From contig NZ_SNVV01000027.1 in NCBI RefSeq assembly GCF_004361735.1, positions 1 through 64,000 on the forward strand: a DNA stretch of 64,000 nt, read 5' to 3'. Below the pieces are notes generated by a model that saw only the letters and a program-made list of their open reading frames with translations, had not been told where the DNA came from and did no database searches. Source of the stretch: Azoarcus indigens (GTDB lineage: Bacteria > Pseudomonadota > Gammaproteobacteria > Burkholderiales > Rhodocyclaceae). Each line of letters begins with the position of its first letter. The stretch's first letter is position 1. Of the stretch, positions 36,778 through 46,479 are shown one piece after another. A program made the position numbers and the translations under genes.

Positions 36778-37619
36778 TGAGCGGCTACCAGACCGGCGTT
36801 CTCGTCTTCCTGGCCTTCAACGTCATCGCGGCCTACTCGGTCTATCTGCCGATGGCGGCCGGCCAGCTCAACCTCGGCATCGCCGGTTTCATGGCGATAG
36901 GCGCCTACACCTCGGCCTACCTCAGCAACGAGCTGGGCTGGTCCATGCTGTCCAGCGTGCCGGCCGGCGCGCTCGCCTCCTGCCTGCTGGCGACGGTGGT
37001 GGCGGTGCCGGTGTTGCGCACCCACGGCATCTACCTGGCGCTGGCGACCTTCGCGCTGGGGCAGATCATCGCCGCGGTCTTCCTCAACCTGGAAGTGGTG
37101 GGCGCGGCCGCCGGCTACCCGGTGAATGAATACGTGTCGCCCATGGTGGTGGTGGCTTGCGCCGCCGGCGTGGTGCTGCTGATGGTGTTCCTTTCCCGCA
37201 CCCGCTACGGCCTCTACCTCACCGCGATCAAGAACGACGCCACGGTGACCGACCTGATGGGCGTGAACGTGCGCGGCATGCAGATCTCCGCTTTCGCCAT
37301 CGGCGCCATGGTCGCCGGCTTCGGCGGTGCGCTCTACGGGCACCACTACAGCTTCATCGAAGCCCAGCACTTCAACGTGCTGCTGAGCGTGTTCACCGTG
37401 CTCTACGTGCTGCTGGGCGGCACCCAGACGGTACTCGGGCCGCTGGTGGGCGCGGTGTTCTTCACCCTGCTGCCAGAAGCGCTGCGGGCCAGCGACCAGT
37501 GGCGCTACGTGATCTTCGCCGCGCTCATCATCCTGATGATGCTGTTGCGTCCGCAGGGGCTGCTCACCGCCTCCCTGCTGCGCAGCCTGGGCGGCCGCAA
37601 GCAAGGAATGCAGCAATGA
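36777..37619 (+). CDS. livM: branched-chain-type ABC transporter permease LivM
   Basis: A 280-aa permease starting with an ATG that shares one base with the livH TAA (TAATG). Signatures: AAGQLNLGIAGFMAIGAY near the N-terminus, LRTHGIYLALATFALGQII, and the loop RTRYGLYLTAIKNDATVTDLMGVN. Forms the heteromeric channel with LivH. It overlaps livG by 4 bp. Confidence 0.93.
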   Translation: MSGYQTGVLVFLAFNVIAAYSVYLPMAAGQLNLGIAGFMAIGAYTSAYLSNELGWSMLSSVPAGALASCLLATVVAVPVLRTHGIYLALATFALGQIIAAVFLNLEVVGAAAGYPVNEYVSPMVVVACAAGVVLLMVFLSRTRYGLYLTAIKNDATVTDLMGVNVRGMQISAFAIGAMVAGFGGALYGHHYSFIEAQHFNVLLSVFTVLYVLLGGTQTVLGPLVGAVFFTLLPEALRASDQWRYVIFAALIILMMLLRPQGLLTASLLRSLGGRKQGMQQ

Positions 37620-38440
37620 GCGCGACGGCAACCCTGGGCAATGCCGGCGCGCTGGCTGGTTCCGCGGCCGGCAGCACGGCCAGTGACTACGCGCTGGAAG
37701 TGCGCGGCCTGTCCAAGTCCTTCGGTGGCCTGGAAGTGATCGGCGACCTCAGCTTCGCCGCCCCGCGCGGCAAGGCCACCGCGCTGATCGGCCCCAACGG
37801 CGCCGGCAAGACCACGGTGTTCAACCTGGTGTCCGGCGTGTATACGCCCACCGCCGGCACGGTGCTGGTGAATGGCCAGGACATCACCGGCGTGCCTTCC
37901 CGCCGCCGCATCCACGCCGGCGTGGCGCGCAGCTTCCAGAACATCCGCCTGATGCAGCATCTGACGGTGATCGAGAACCTGCTGATCGGCCAGCATGTGC
38001 GGGCGCAGGGCCTGGGCGCGCTGTTCAGCCCCTTCCGCCTGATGCCGAAACACCGCTGGTGGAAGGAGGCGCAGCAGGCGCTGGACGAATGCGGCCTGGG
38101 CGCCTACGCCCAGCAGACGGTGGGCGCGCTGGCCTACGGCATCCGCAAGCGCATCGACCTGGTGCGGGCGACGCTGGCCGGCCCTTCGCTGCTGCTGCTG
38201 GATGAACCGGCCGCCGGCCTCAACCCCACCGAAACCCAGGATCTGCTCGCCCACCTGCGCCTGCTCGCCAGCCGCGGCACCAGCTTGCTGGTGGTGGAGC
38301 ACGACATGCCCTTCGTCGGCGAAATCTGCGAGCACGTGGTGGTGCTCAACTTCGGCCGCAAGATCGCCGAGGGCACGCTGGACGAAGTGCGCCAGGTACC
38401 GCAGGTGCGCGAGGCCTACCTGGGCAGCGAGGAAGAATGA
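37616..38440 (+). CDS. livG: ABC transporter ATP-binding protein LivG
   Basis: A 274-aa cytosolic ATPase of the transporter. Walker A is IGPNGAGKTTVFN, the signature region is degenerate (GALAYGIRKRIDLVRATL), Walker B is LLLLDEPAAGLNP, and the switch is LVVEHDM. An N-terminal Ala/Ser-rich extension of about 25 residues precedes the ATPase core. It is coupled to livM by ATGA. Confidence 0.93.
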   Translation: MSATATLGNAGALAGSAAGSTASDYALEVRGLSKSFGGLEVIGDLSFAAPRGKATALIGPNGAGKTTVFNLVSGVYTPTAGTVLVNGQDITGVPSRRRIHAGVARSFQNIRLMQHLTVIENLLIGQHVRAQGLGALFSPFRLMPKHRWWKEAQQALDECGLGAYAQQTVGALAYGIRKRIDLVRATLAGPSLLLLDEPAAGLNPTETQDLLAHLRLLASRGTSLLVVEHDMPFVGEICEHVVVLNFGRKIAEGTLDEVRQVPQVREAYLGSEEE

Positions 38441-38441
38441 C

Positions 38442-39167
<726 letters not shown>

Positions 39168-39249
39168 CGGACGCGCGGCCCGCTTCCCCCACGGGCTGCC
39201 GCTTTCTTCGGTGTGTTGGACTTGTTGGACTAACAGAGAGGTGTTCCCC

Positions 39250-40428
39250 ATGCTGCAAATGAAAAAAGCGACCCTGGCCCTGGCCGCGGTCTCGATGTTC
39301 GGTGCGACCGTGGCGCATGCCGCCGACCTCGTCCTCGGCCTGGCGATGGCCAAGACCGGTCCCTATGTGAGCCTCGCCAATACCAACGAGATCGCGGTGG
39401 ACATGGCGGTCGAAGAGATCAACAAGGCCGGCGGCGTGAACGGCAAGCAGATCAAGGTGGTGAAGTTCGACACCGGCGGCGATCCCAAGCAAGCCACGCT
39501 GGCGGTGCGCCGCTTCGCCGAGGACGACAAGGCGCTGGCCATCGTCGGCCCCTTCAGCTCCAGCGAAGTGAAGGTTTCCTTCCCGGTGGGCGAGCGCCTG
39601 GGCATTCCCCAGATGGCGATGAGCTCCTCCGCGCCCGGCCTGGGCAAGGGCTTCAGCTTCGGCTTCCGCAACACCACCGACGAAGGCCGGGTGGTGAACG
39701 AAGTGCTCAGCTCCATCAAGGAGAAGGGCCTGCCGCACGCCACCGGCGCCATCGCCTACGCCACCGACGATACCGTCTCCAAGTCCATGGGCACCGCGGT
39801 GTTCCCCAAGCTGTTCGGCGAATACAAGATTCCGGTGAAGGGCGAGGTGGATTTCCAGTACAAGGCCTTCGACCTGTCGCCGCAGGTGTCCCGCCTGGTC
39901 GCCATCAAGCCTGACGTGATCGGCGTCGGCGCACCGCCGGAAGCCGCCATCAACCTGGCCAAGGAAATGAAGCGGCAGGGCGTGCAGGCCCGCCTCATCG
40001 GCGGTACCACCATCGCCGACCCCGATCTGCCGCAGCGCATGGACGGCGCCGGCGAGACCATGACCATAGGCACCACCTTCTTCAAGGACTACGACGACAA
40101 GGCGAAGAAGTTCTCCGCCGAGTTCTCCAGCCGCGCCAAGGCCGCCGGCCTGACCCGCACCGTGCCCAACCAGATGGACGCGGCGAGCTACGACATCGTC
40201 TACCTGTATGCCGAAGCCATGCGCAACGGCAAGGTCGGCGCCGCCGCCGACAAGCTGGCCGACGAGCGCAAGGTGATCCGAGACGAGTTGGTCAAGTTGA
40301 AGGACTTCCCGGCGCTGGAAGGCGGCATCACCTTCGACGCCGACGGCGATGCGGTGAAGCCCATCTACGTGCTGGAAGTGAAGAAGGGCGAATGGACGTT
40401 GCTGGACCGCCGCGTGCCCAAGCAGTAA
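39250..40428 (+). CDS. livK: ABC transporter periplasmic substrate-binding protein (LivK-like)
   Basis: 392 aa with a signal peptide (LALAAVSMFGATVAHAAD) and the type I periplasmic-binding fold: LGLAMAKTGPYVSLAN, AVEEINKAGGVNGKQIKVV and AIVGPFSSSEV. The ligand may be a branched-chain or other amino acid, or an aromatic acid; the sequence alone does not decide. The start at ATG 39250 has GAGAGG upstream, and a strong terminator follows. Confidence 0.92.
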   Translation: MLQMKKATLALAAVSMFGATVAHAADLVLGLAMAKTGPYVSLANTNEIAVDMAVEEINKAGGVNGKQIKVVKFDTGGDPKQATLAVRRFAEDDKALAIVGPFSSSEVKVSFPVGERLGIPQMAMSSSAPGLGKGFSFGFRNTTDEGRVVNEVLSSIKEKGLPHATGAIAYATDDTVSKSMGTAVFPKLFGEYKIPVKGEVDFQYKAFDLSPQVSRLVAIKPDVIGVGAPPEAAINLAKEMKRQGVQARLIGGTTIADPDLPQRMDGAGETMTIGTTFFKDYDDKAKKFSAEFSSRAKAAGLTRTVPNQMDAASYDIVYLYAEAMRNGKVGAAADKLADERKVIRDELVKLKDFPALEGGITFDADGDAVKPIYVLEVKKGEWTLLDRRVPKQ

Positions 40429-40452
40429 TTCCTGCTCCTGTCGCAGCAAACG

Positions 40453-40480
40453 AAAACGCGCTCCCCGGAGCGCGTTTTTC
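40453..40480 (+). terminator. rho-independent terminator of livHMGFK
   Basis: AACGCGCTCC-CC-GGAGCGCGTT (40455-40476), a perfect 10-bp stem followed by TTT, 26 bp after the livK stop. A-rich on the other side, so it may work in both directions. Confidence 0.88.
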
Positions 40481-40624
40481 ATTGTCCGCCGGACGCGGTG
40501 CGCTGCTTCGCGTTCAGGCCTGGCGGTTCAACTTTCTGGTGCCGCAGCGGCTGGGCTGCAGATCGTGCGGCGGTACCCAGCCGTGGAGGGGTATGGGAAA
40601 CAGGCAATAGCCGGGGGGCTTTCC

Positions 40625-40666
40625 ATTGCATGTTTTTGTCGTTATTCAAAAGAACCTATGATTGCA
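40625..40666 (+). promoter_or_regulatory. promoter and possible autoregulatory half-sites of the second LysR gene
   Basis: TATGAT (40657-40662) is a good -10, with a T-rich TTTTGT 17 bp upstream. Two ATTGCA hexamers (40625-40630 and 40661-40666) flank or overlap it. The same hexamer forms the dyad ahead of the FUSC gene, so it may be the LysR recognition unit. Confidence 0.45.
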
Positions 40667-40693
40667 TTAAGGTAAATCCAAAGAGGGGCCGCC

Positions 40694-41626
40694 ATGCCAC
40701 GTCCCGATCTCAATCTCCTGCTGGCGCTGGATGCGCTGCTCGAGGAGGGCAGCGTCATCGGCGCCGCGCGCCGCATGCATCTGAGCGCGCCGGCGATGAG
40801 CCGCACCTTGAGCCGCATCCGGGAGGCGCTGGGCGACCCGGTGTTCGTCCAGGTCGGCCGCAAACTCATGCCCACGCCCAAGGCGCTGGCACTGCGCGAA
40901 CAGGTACGGGTGGCGGTCGAGCAGGCCTCGCAAGTGTTCGCCTCCAGTGCCGAGATCGACCTGAAATCGCTGGACCGGCGCTTCAGCGTCCGCGCCACCG
41001 ATGAGTTCGTGAGCATCCATCTGGGCTATCTGCTGGATGCGATGGCGCGGGAAATGCCGCGGGCGATGCTGCGCTTTTCGCCGGAGGAAGACGACGTGGA
41101 CGAAGAGGCGCTGCGCAGCGGCCGCATCGACCTGTTCATCAGCGCCTCGCGCAAGCTGGGGCCGGAGATCCGCGTGCAGTCGCTGTTCACCACCACGTTC
41201 GTGGGCGTCGCGCGCGCCCACCATCCGATCTTCGACGAGGAGATCACGCCCGAACGCCTCACGCACTGGGAGCACATCAACGTCTCGCGACGCGGCAGGG
41301 CCGCCGGGCCCGTCGATGCCGCGCTGGAAGCGCAGGGACTGCGACGGCATGTCGCCCTGGTGGTGCCCAATCCGTACACCGCATTGTTCGCATTGCTGGA
41401 TTCGGATCTGCTGTTGCCCTTGCCCCGGCATCTGGCCAGCACCGCGCTGGCTGCGGGCCTGCACATTCGCCTGTTCGACCTGCCGATACCGCTGGAAACG
41501 GTGCTGCTGACGCAGGCCTGGCACCCGCGCCTGGAGGGCGACCCGGCCCATCAATGGCTGCGGCGGACCATTCATACGCTCTGCAACGAGAGCCAGGCGC
41601 AGGCGGCGAAGCGCGCCAAGCCATAG
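40694..41626 (+). CDS. LysR-family regulator of the efflux operon
   Basis: 310 aa. The N-terminal HTH (DALLEEGSVIGAARRMHLSAPAMSRTLSRIREALGDPVF, residues about 13-51) is of the NodD/LeuO-like subgroup, and a ligand-binding domain follows. It is on the same strand as, and 120 bp ahead of, the FUSC-DUF1656-HlyD-NodT genes, the arrangement of AaeR with aaeXAB except for orientation. The inducer is probably an aromatic acid (inference). AGAGG precedes the ATG. Confidence 0.9.
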   Translation: MPRPDLNLLLALDALLEEGSVIGAARRMHLSAPAMSRTLSRIREALGDPVFVQVGRKLMPTPKALALREQVRVAVEQASQVFASSAEIDLKSLDRRFSVRATDEFVSIHLGYLLDAMAREMPRAMLRFSPEEDDVDEEALRSGRIDLFISASRKLGPEIRVQSLFTTTFVGVARAHHPIFDEEITPERLTHWEHINVSRRGRAAGPVDAALEAQGLRRHVALVVPNPYTALFALLDSDLLLPLPRHLASTALAAGLHIRLFDLPIPLETVLLTQAWHPRLEGDPAHQWLRRTIHTLCNESQAQAAKRAKP

Positions 41627-41656
41627 CGGCGCGTTCGCCGCCATGCGTGCGTATCG

Positions 41657-41674
41657 TGCAATGGTTAGATTGCA
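41657..41674 (+). promoter_or_regulatory. LysR-type operator candidate TGCAAT-N6-ATTGCA
   Basis: A perfect 6-bp dyad whose inner T (41662) and outer A (41674) satisfy the LysR T-N11-A rule. It overlaps TTGCAA, a possible -35 of the efflux operon promoter, and the same ATTGCA hexamer recurs at the LysR gene. Confidence 0.55.
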
Positions 41675-41706
41675 ATAAATTCACTTTTTGGAATGATCCG
41701 GTCTCC

Positions 41707-41734
41707 CTACAGTGATGCGTATCGATCACTGTAG
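41707..41734 (+). promoter_or_regulatory. 10-bp inverted repeat before the efflux operon
   Basis: CTACAGTGAT-N8-ATCACTGTAG, perfect over 10 bp, ending 12 nt before the GTG start of the FUSC gene. It could be a second operator or a 5'-UTR hairpin that would sit close to the ribosome site. Confidence 0.5.
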
Positions 41735-41746
41735 AAGGGCTGCATC

Positions 41747-43876
41747 GTGCATTCGACGAACGCACCAGACGCGGATTCGTGCGTCTCTCCACGCCTTTCC
41801 CGGTTTCGGGAGGGGCTTGCGCGTGGGCTGCCTTATCTCGATCTGACGACGCCGCGCGCGACTTATGTGATGCGTTCCATCCTGGCCGCCTGCCTCGCTT
41901 TGGTGGTGGCCTATCTGCTGGAACTGCATGCGCCCTACGCGGCGGCTTCCAGCGTGCTGCTCGTCATCAACCCCGTCCAGGGCGGTGTGATCGGCAAGGG
42001 GGTGTGGCGGGTGCTGGGCACGCTGGTCGGCATGCTGGCGGCCTTCGTGCTGATGAGCGCCTGCGGCCAGATGCCCTGGCTGTTCCTGCTCGGTTTCGGC
42101 GTGTGGCTGGGCGTTTGCGTGGTGGGCATGACGCTGCTGCGTCACTTCCGGGCCTATGGCGCCACGCTGGCGGGCTACACCGTGGGCCTGGCGGCCTACG
42201 GCGCCATGCAGCACCCGGAACTCACCTTCGACCAGGTGATGGGGCGCGGCGCATCCGTGCTGATCGGCGTGGTCTGCCTGGCGCTGGTCTCGGCCCTGTT
42301 CAGCAGCCGCAGCGTGCACAGCCGCCTGGCCGCGCTGCTCGACCGCCTCGCGGCCGCCACGGCAGGCGTGCTGGCGACGCATCACCAGGCCATCCAGGGC
42401 GGCGCGGAACCAGGCGCCCAGCCCCTGGATGCCGCACGGCGCTCGCTCATCACCGAGGTGTATGGCGTGGACGATCTGTTGGCGCTGGGCAAGGCCGAGT
42501 CCGCCGACCTGGCCCATCGAGCCGGCACGGTGCGACACACGATGGTGTCGCTGTTTTCCGCCCTGGTGGGCGGCGCGCCGCCCATGCGCGAACGCGGCGC
42601 CGGTGCGCTGAGTGCGTTGCAGCCGGGCTGGGAACAGACATGGCGGGAGCTCGGGCAGGTGCTGGAGCGGGAACCCGGCCCGGCCGGAAGGGCGCTTGCC
42701 ATCCTGCGGCTGGCCGAGTTGCGCGCCCGGCTGGTGGCAGCGCTCACCGCCACCTCGGTGGACGATGCCGCCGGGCAGGCCGCGCTGATGATCGCGGGCG
42801 ATCGCTTGATCGAGCAACTCGACGATTACCGGCAAGCCCTCGAAGGCATCGAACGTTTCCACCAACCCAGGCCGACGCCGGCGCGTCTGTCCGTGCCCTT
42901 CCACCGCGACACGGTGGCGGCTTTCCAGAACGGCGTACGCGCCCTGCTGACCGTGCTGATGGGCGGCGCCTTCTGGATCGCCACCGGCTGGACGGAAGGC
43001 AACATGATGCTGGCGGGCTTGGCGGCGGCCTGCGCGCTGCTGTCCACCGCGCCCAATCCCGCGCTGGGGGCGGTCGAATTCATCAAGGGCACGGTGGCCG
43101 CCGTGGCGATGGCCTTCCTGTGCACCTTCATCGTGCTGCCGCACGTCTCAGGCCTGCCGCTGCTGCTGGTGATCCTGAGCCTGTTCTGGCTGCCCGGCGT
43201 GTATGCCACCACGATGCCGCGTCATGCCTTGGCGGGCGTGGCCTATCTGGTGGCGTTCACCACGCTTGCGGCGGCGGACAACCCGATGCGCTACGACTTC
43301 GCGCTGTTCCTCAATGGCGCCGTGGCCTGGATCCTGGCGACGTGTTTCACGCTGCTGGGCTTCAGGATCGTGCTGCCGCGCAACGGGGCGCGCGACGCCA
43401 CGCGCTTGCACCAACGCATCCGCAACGCGGCGCTGGGCACCTTGCGCGGCGAGCCGGCCGATGCGCAAGCCTGGCAATGGCGCCAGCAGCATCGCATCGC
43501 GCAACTCGGGGCCTTGCTCAGGACGCAGCCGCAGGCGATGGATCGTGCCATCGCCCAGGCGTTGAGCAGCCTGCATCTGGGCCGGGAAGTCCTGCGCCTG
43601 CGACGCTGGCTGCGCGAGGCCCCCCAGGATGCCGAATGGCCGCGGTTGGTGGCGCGCCCGCTGCGTCATATGCGCCAGTTGGCGGGCGATCCCGCTCGGG
43701 CCGCGCGCCATGCCCGTCGCGCGGCGACTTGCCTGGCGCGTTTGCCGGCGCGCTCCCACGCCGCGATGGATGACGTGCGGCGCGTGACGGTCGTGTTGCT
43801 CGACATCGCCGCGCTGCTGGAGCGCCATGCGGATGCCGCCGTACCGACCTCTGGAGGCCACGCCCATGCTCAGTGA
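41747..43876 (+). CDS. FUSC-family inner-membrane efflux protein (AaeB-like)
   Basis: A 709-aa membrane protein with two hydrophobic blocks (about residues 40-190 and 395-545), each of about six helices, separated by a long cytosolic helical region. This is the FUSC/AaeB layout. Conserved-looking stretches are TPRATYVMRSILAACLAL, GKGVWRVLGTLVGML and FWIATGWTEGNMMLAG. With HlyD and NodT partners it likely exports aromatic carboxylic acids or related toxic compounds. It starts with GTG at 41747 and has a weak ribosome site. Confidence 0.9.
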   Translation: MHSTNAPDADSCVSPRLSRFREGLARGLPYLDLTTPRATYVMRSILAACLALVVAYLLELHAPYAAASSVLLVINPVQGGVIGKGVWRVLGTLVGMLAAFVLMSACGQMPWLFLLGFGVWLGVCVVGMTLLRHFRAYGATLAGYTVGLAAYGAMQHPELTFDQVMGRGASVLIGVVCLALVSALFSSRSVHSRLAALLDRLAAATAGVLATHHQAIQGGAEPGAQPLDAARRSLITEVYGVDDLLALGKAESADLAHRAGTVRHTMVSLFSALVGGAPPMRERGAGALSALQPGWEQTWRELGQVLEREPGPAGRALAILRLAELRARLVAALTATSVDDAAGQAALMIAGDRLIEQLDDYRQALEGIERFHQPRPTPARLSVPFHRDTVAAFQNGVRALLTVLMGGAFWIATGWTEGNMMLAGLAAACALLSTAPNPALGAVEFIKGTVAAVAMAFLCTFIVLPHVSGLPLLLVILSLFWLPGVYATTMPRHALAGVAYLVAFTTLAAADNPMRYDFALFLNGAVAWILATCFTLLGFRIVLPRNGARDATRLHQRIRNAALGTLRGEPADAQAWQWRQQHRIAQLGALLRTQPQAMDRAIAQALSSLHLGREVLRLRRWLREAPQDAEWPRLVARPLRHMRQLAGDPARAARHARRAATCLARLPARSHAAMDDVRRVTVVLLDIAALLERHADAAVPTSGGHAHAQ

Positions 43877-44060
43877 GTTCTCGTTGGCCGGCATCTACCT
43901 GCCGCCCTTCTTCGTCTACGCCTGCCTGGCCCTGCCTATCTACCTGGGTCTGCGCTTCGTGCTCGCGCGCAGCGGGGTGCTGCGCTGGGTGTGGCATCCG
44001 GGCCTGTTCGAGTTCGCGATTTCCCTCTGCCTCGTTTCCCTTCTGGTGCTTTATGTCTGA
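43866..44060 (+). CDS. DUF1656 (AaeX-like) small membrane protein
   Basis: A 64-aa protein with two hydrophobic helices (IYLPPFFVYACLALPIYLGL and LFEFAISLCLVSLLVLYV). The ATG at 43866 has GGAGG 8 nt upstream and overlaps the end of the FUSC gene. DUF1656 proteins accompany FUSC-HlyD efflux pairs in nearly every such operon; the role is unknown. Confidence 0.87.
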   Translation: MLSEFSLAGIYLPPFFVYACLALPIYLGLRFVLARSGVLRWVWHPGLFEFAISLCLVSLLVLYV

Positions 44061-44982
44061 ACGCTCTTTCTCCGCCAAGCTGCTGCTACGGGCAGGATTT
44101 ACCCTCGCGGTGGCCGTCGCTGCCGTATTCCTGGTCAGCGCGCTGTGGCGTGCCTACGTCGTCGCCCCCTGGACCCGCGATGGCCGTGTCAGCGCGCAGA
44201 TCGTGCGCATCGCCCCCGAGGTGTCAGGCACCGTCGCCGAGGTCTCGGTCACGGACGATCAATACGTCAAACAGGGCGATGTGCTCTACCGTATCGACAA
44301 AGCCGGCTTCGCGCTGGCGTTGGCCCAGGCCGAGGCGCAACTGGCAGCGGCCGAGGTGTCCTGGCGCCAGAAGACCGAGGAGGCGCGGCGCCGCCGCGGC
44401 ATGGAAAGCCTGGTGCCCGCCGAGGACATCCAGCGCGCGAACCAGGCGATGGCCATCGCCCAGGCCGAACTGCGCAGTGCGCAGGTCGCCGTGGACAGGG
44501 CGAAGCTGGACCTGACGCGCACCGAACTGCGGGCGCCGACCGATGGCTACGTCACGCACCTGCGCTTGAACAAAGGTGACTACGCGGTGGCGGGCCAGCC
44601 GAACCTGGCTGTGATCGACGCCCACAGCTTCTGGATCACCGGGTATTTCGAGGAAACCAAGCTGCACGGCATCCAGCCCGGCGCGGCGGCGCGCATCCGC
44701 CTGATGGGCTTCGACGAGGTTTTGCCGGGGCGGGTGGCCAGCATCGGGCGGGGCATCACCGACAGCAACCAGCAGGCCGACGCGCAGGGCCTGCCGAGCG
44801 TGGAACCCAGCTTCAGCTGGGTCCGGCTGGCGCAGCGCATTCCGGTGCGTGTCGAGTTCGAGCATGTCCCGCATGAGCTTGTGCTGGCGGTCGGCATGAC
44901 CGGCAGCATCGAGGTCACGCCCTCGGCAGGCGTGCCGGTGCCCCAGGGCCGGCTGATCTCGCTGCTGCACCGCTGGATGTGA
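44053..44982 (+). CDS. HlyD-family periplasmic adaptor (AaeA/EmrA-like)
   Basis: A 309-aa membrane-fusion protein. One N-terminal anchor (AGFTLAVAVAAVFLVSALW), biotinyl-lipoyl halves (VSGTVAEVSVTDDQYVKQGD and ELRAPTDGYVTHLRLNKGDY), a coiled-coil hairpin with SLVPAEDIQRANQAMAIAQA, and a beta-barrel part (FWITGYFEETKLHGIQPG). It bridges the FUSC pump and the NodT channel. The start at 44053 overlaps DUF1656 by 8 bp. Confidence 0.92.
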   Translation: MSERSFSAKLLLRAGFTLAVAVAAVFLVSALWRAYVVAPWTRDGRVSAQIVRIAPEVSGTVAEVSVTDDQYVKQGDVLYRIDKAGFALALAQAEAQLAAAEVSWRQKTEEARRRRGMESLVPAEDIQRANQAMAIAQAELRSAQVAVDRAKLDLTRTELRAPTDGYVTHLRLNKGDYAVAGQPNLAVIDAHSFWITGYFEETKLHGIQPGAAARIRLMGFDEVLPGRVASIGRGITDSNQQADAQGLPSVEPSFSWVRLAQRIPVRVEFEHVPHELVLAVGMTGSIEVTPSAGVPVPQGRLISLLHRWM

Positions 44983-44992
44983 GGGCGAGTCC

Positions 44993-46477
44993 ATGCATGT
45001 CTCCCTCCCTCGCACGCAGCCGCGCCTTCGGCAGGCACTGCTGGCCTCGCTGCTGACCGTCCTGGCCGGCTGCACCACCGTGGGCCCGGACTACCAGACG
45101 CAGGCGCCGAACGTGCCCGCGCACTGGATCGAGGCCGACGCCGCCCCGCCCGATGGCGAGCACGACGGCCTGCGCACCTGGTGGCGTGCCTTTCAGGATC
45201 CCTTGCTCGACCGCCTGGTCGATCAGGCCCTGGCGCACAACCAGGAGCTGGACATCGCCCTGGCGCGCCTGCGCCAGGCCCGCGCCGAGCGCGTGCAGAT
45301 CGCCGCGGCCGCCATGCCCGAGGTCTCGATCGGCGTTGCCGGCGAGGCCGTGCGTGGCAGCAAGGCACTCGGCTCGCAGCCCGGCGGACAGGCGCGAACC
45401 TGGCACCTGGGCTTCGATGCCAGTTGGGAGCTGGACCTGTTCGGCGGCACGCGCCGCGCGGTCGAGGCCGCCGACGCCGGCATCCAGGCGCTGGCCGAGG
45501 ACCATCGTGCGCTGCAAGTGAGTCTGGTGGCCGAACTGGTCTCCGATTACGCCGGGCTGCGCATTGCGCAACGGCGCCTTGCCATCGCGCAGGACAACAT
45601 CCGCACGCTGGCCGAAGCCGAGCGCTTGGCCGAACAAGCGCAGCGCAGCGGCCTGGGCGCGCTGGCCGATGTCACCCAGGCCCGCGCCGAGCGCGAAATG
45701 GCCGAGGCGCAGCCACCCTTGCTGCATGCGGACGTCGCCCGCTTCAGTCACGCCATAGGCGTGCTGACGGGCGGGTTTCCCGGCGACTGGCATGCCGTCC
45801 TCGCCACGCCCGCTCCCGCGTTGCCCATGCCAGCCGATTTGCCGCTGTCGCTGCCTTCGGACGTCATTCGCCAACGGCCCGATCTGCGCGCGGACGAACG
45901 GCGCCTGGCTGCCGCCACCGCGCAGATAGGCGTGGCACAGGCCGCACGCTTCCCCAGGTTCCGCATTCCCCTGGGGATCGGTACCAGCGCCAGCGTCATC
46001 CACGACCTGTTCTCCGGCGCCAGCCTGGCGTGGTCGGCGGCGATGCAGGGCAGCCATTCCCTCTACGACAGCGGCCGCGCGCGGGCGGGCGTGACCGCCG
46101 CACAGGCCAATGCCGACGCCGTGCGGCGCGTCTACGAGCGGGACGTGAGTGTGGCGCTGCGCGACGTGGAGGACGCCTTGACCGCATGGACCAGCGAACG
46201 CCAGCGGCAAGCCGCGTTGCAGAAGGCCGTGGCCGACAGCCAGCAGGCCCTGCAACAGGCCAGCCAGCTATATACGCGAGGATTGAGCGCCTACCTGCCG
46301 GTGCTGGTGGCGCAGCGCAGCCTGAATCAGGCGCGCGATACGCTGGCCCTCAGCCAACTGGCGCAGTTGCAAGGAGGCATTGCCCTGTACAAGGCGCTGG
46401 GGGCGGGCTGGTCGGACTCCTCGCTGGTCCCTGAGTCCGAGCAACGCGTCGCCAGAGAAACAACGGCGACGCGATGA
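44993..46477 (+). CDS. NodT/OprM-family outer-membrane efflux lipoprotein
   Basis: A 494-aa TolC-like channel with a lipoprotein signal (ASLLTVLAGCTTVGPDY; lipobox LAGC, Cys about 27). The two OEP repeats follow, with WWRAFQDPLLDRLVDQALAHN and PDLRADERRLAAATAQIGVAQAARFP. Outer-membrane exit duct of the tripartite pump. Last gene of the operon; a decayed IS remnant starts immediately after. Confidence 0.93.
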   Translation: MHVSLPRTQPRLRQALLASLLTVLAGCTTVGPDYQTQAPNVPAHWIEADAAPPDGEHDGLRTWWRAFQDPLLDRLVDQALAHNQELDIALARLRQARAERVQIAAAAMPEVSIGVAGEAVRGSKALGSQPGGQARTWHLGFDASWELDLFGGTRRAVEAADAGIQALAEDHRALQVSLVAELVSDYAGLRIAQRRLAIAQDNIRTLAEAERLAEQAQRSGLGALADVTQARAEREMAEAQPPLLHADVARFSHAIGVLTGGFPGDWHAVLATPAPALPMPADLPLSLPSDVIRQRPDLRADERRLAAATAQIGVAQAARFPRFRIPLGIGTSASVIHDLFSGASLAWSAAMQGSHSLYDSGRARAGVTAAQANADAVRRVYERDVSVALRDVEDALTAWTSERQRQAALQKAVADSQQALQQASQLYTRGLSAYLPVLVAQRSLNQARDTLALSQLAQLQGGIALYKALGAGWSDSSLVPESEQRVARETTATR

Positions 46478-46479
46478 GG

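Noticed and set aside
41779-43773. 664-codon plus-strand frame inside the FUSC gene
   Set aside because: Alternative frame of a convincing membrane protein; Arg/Gly/Ala-rich and lacking membrane segments.
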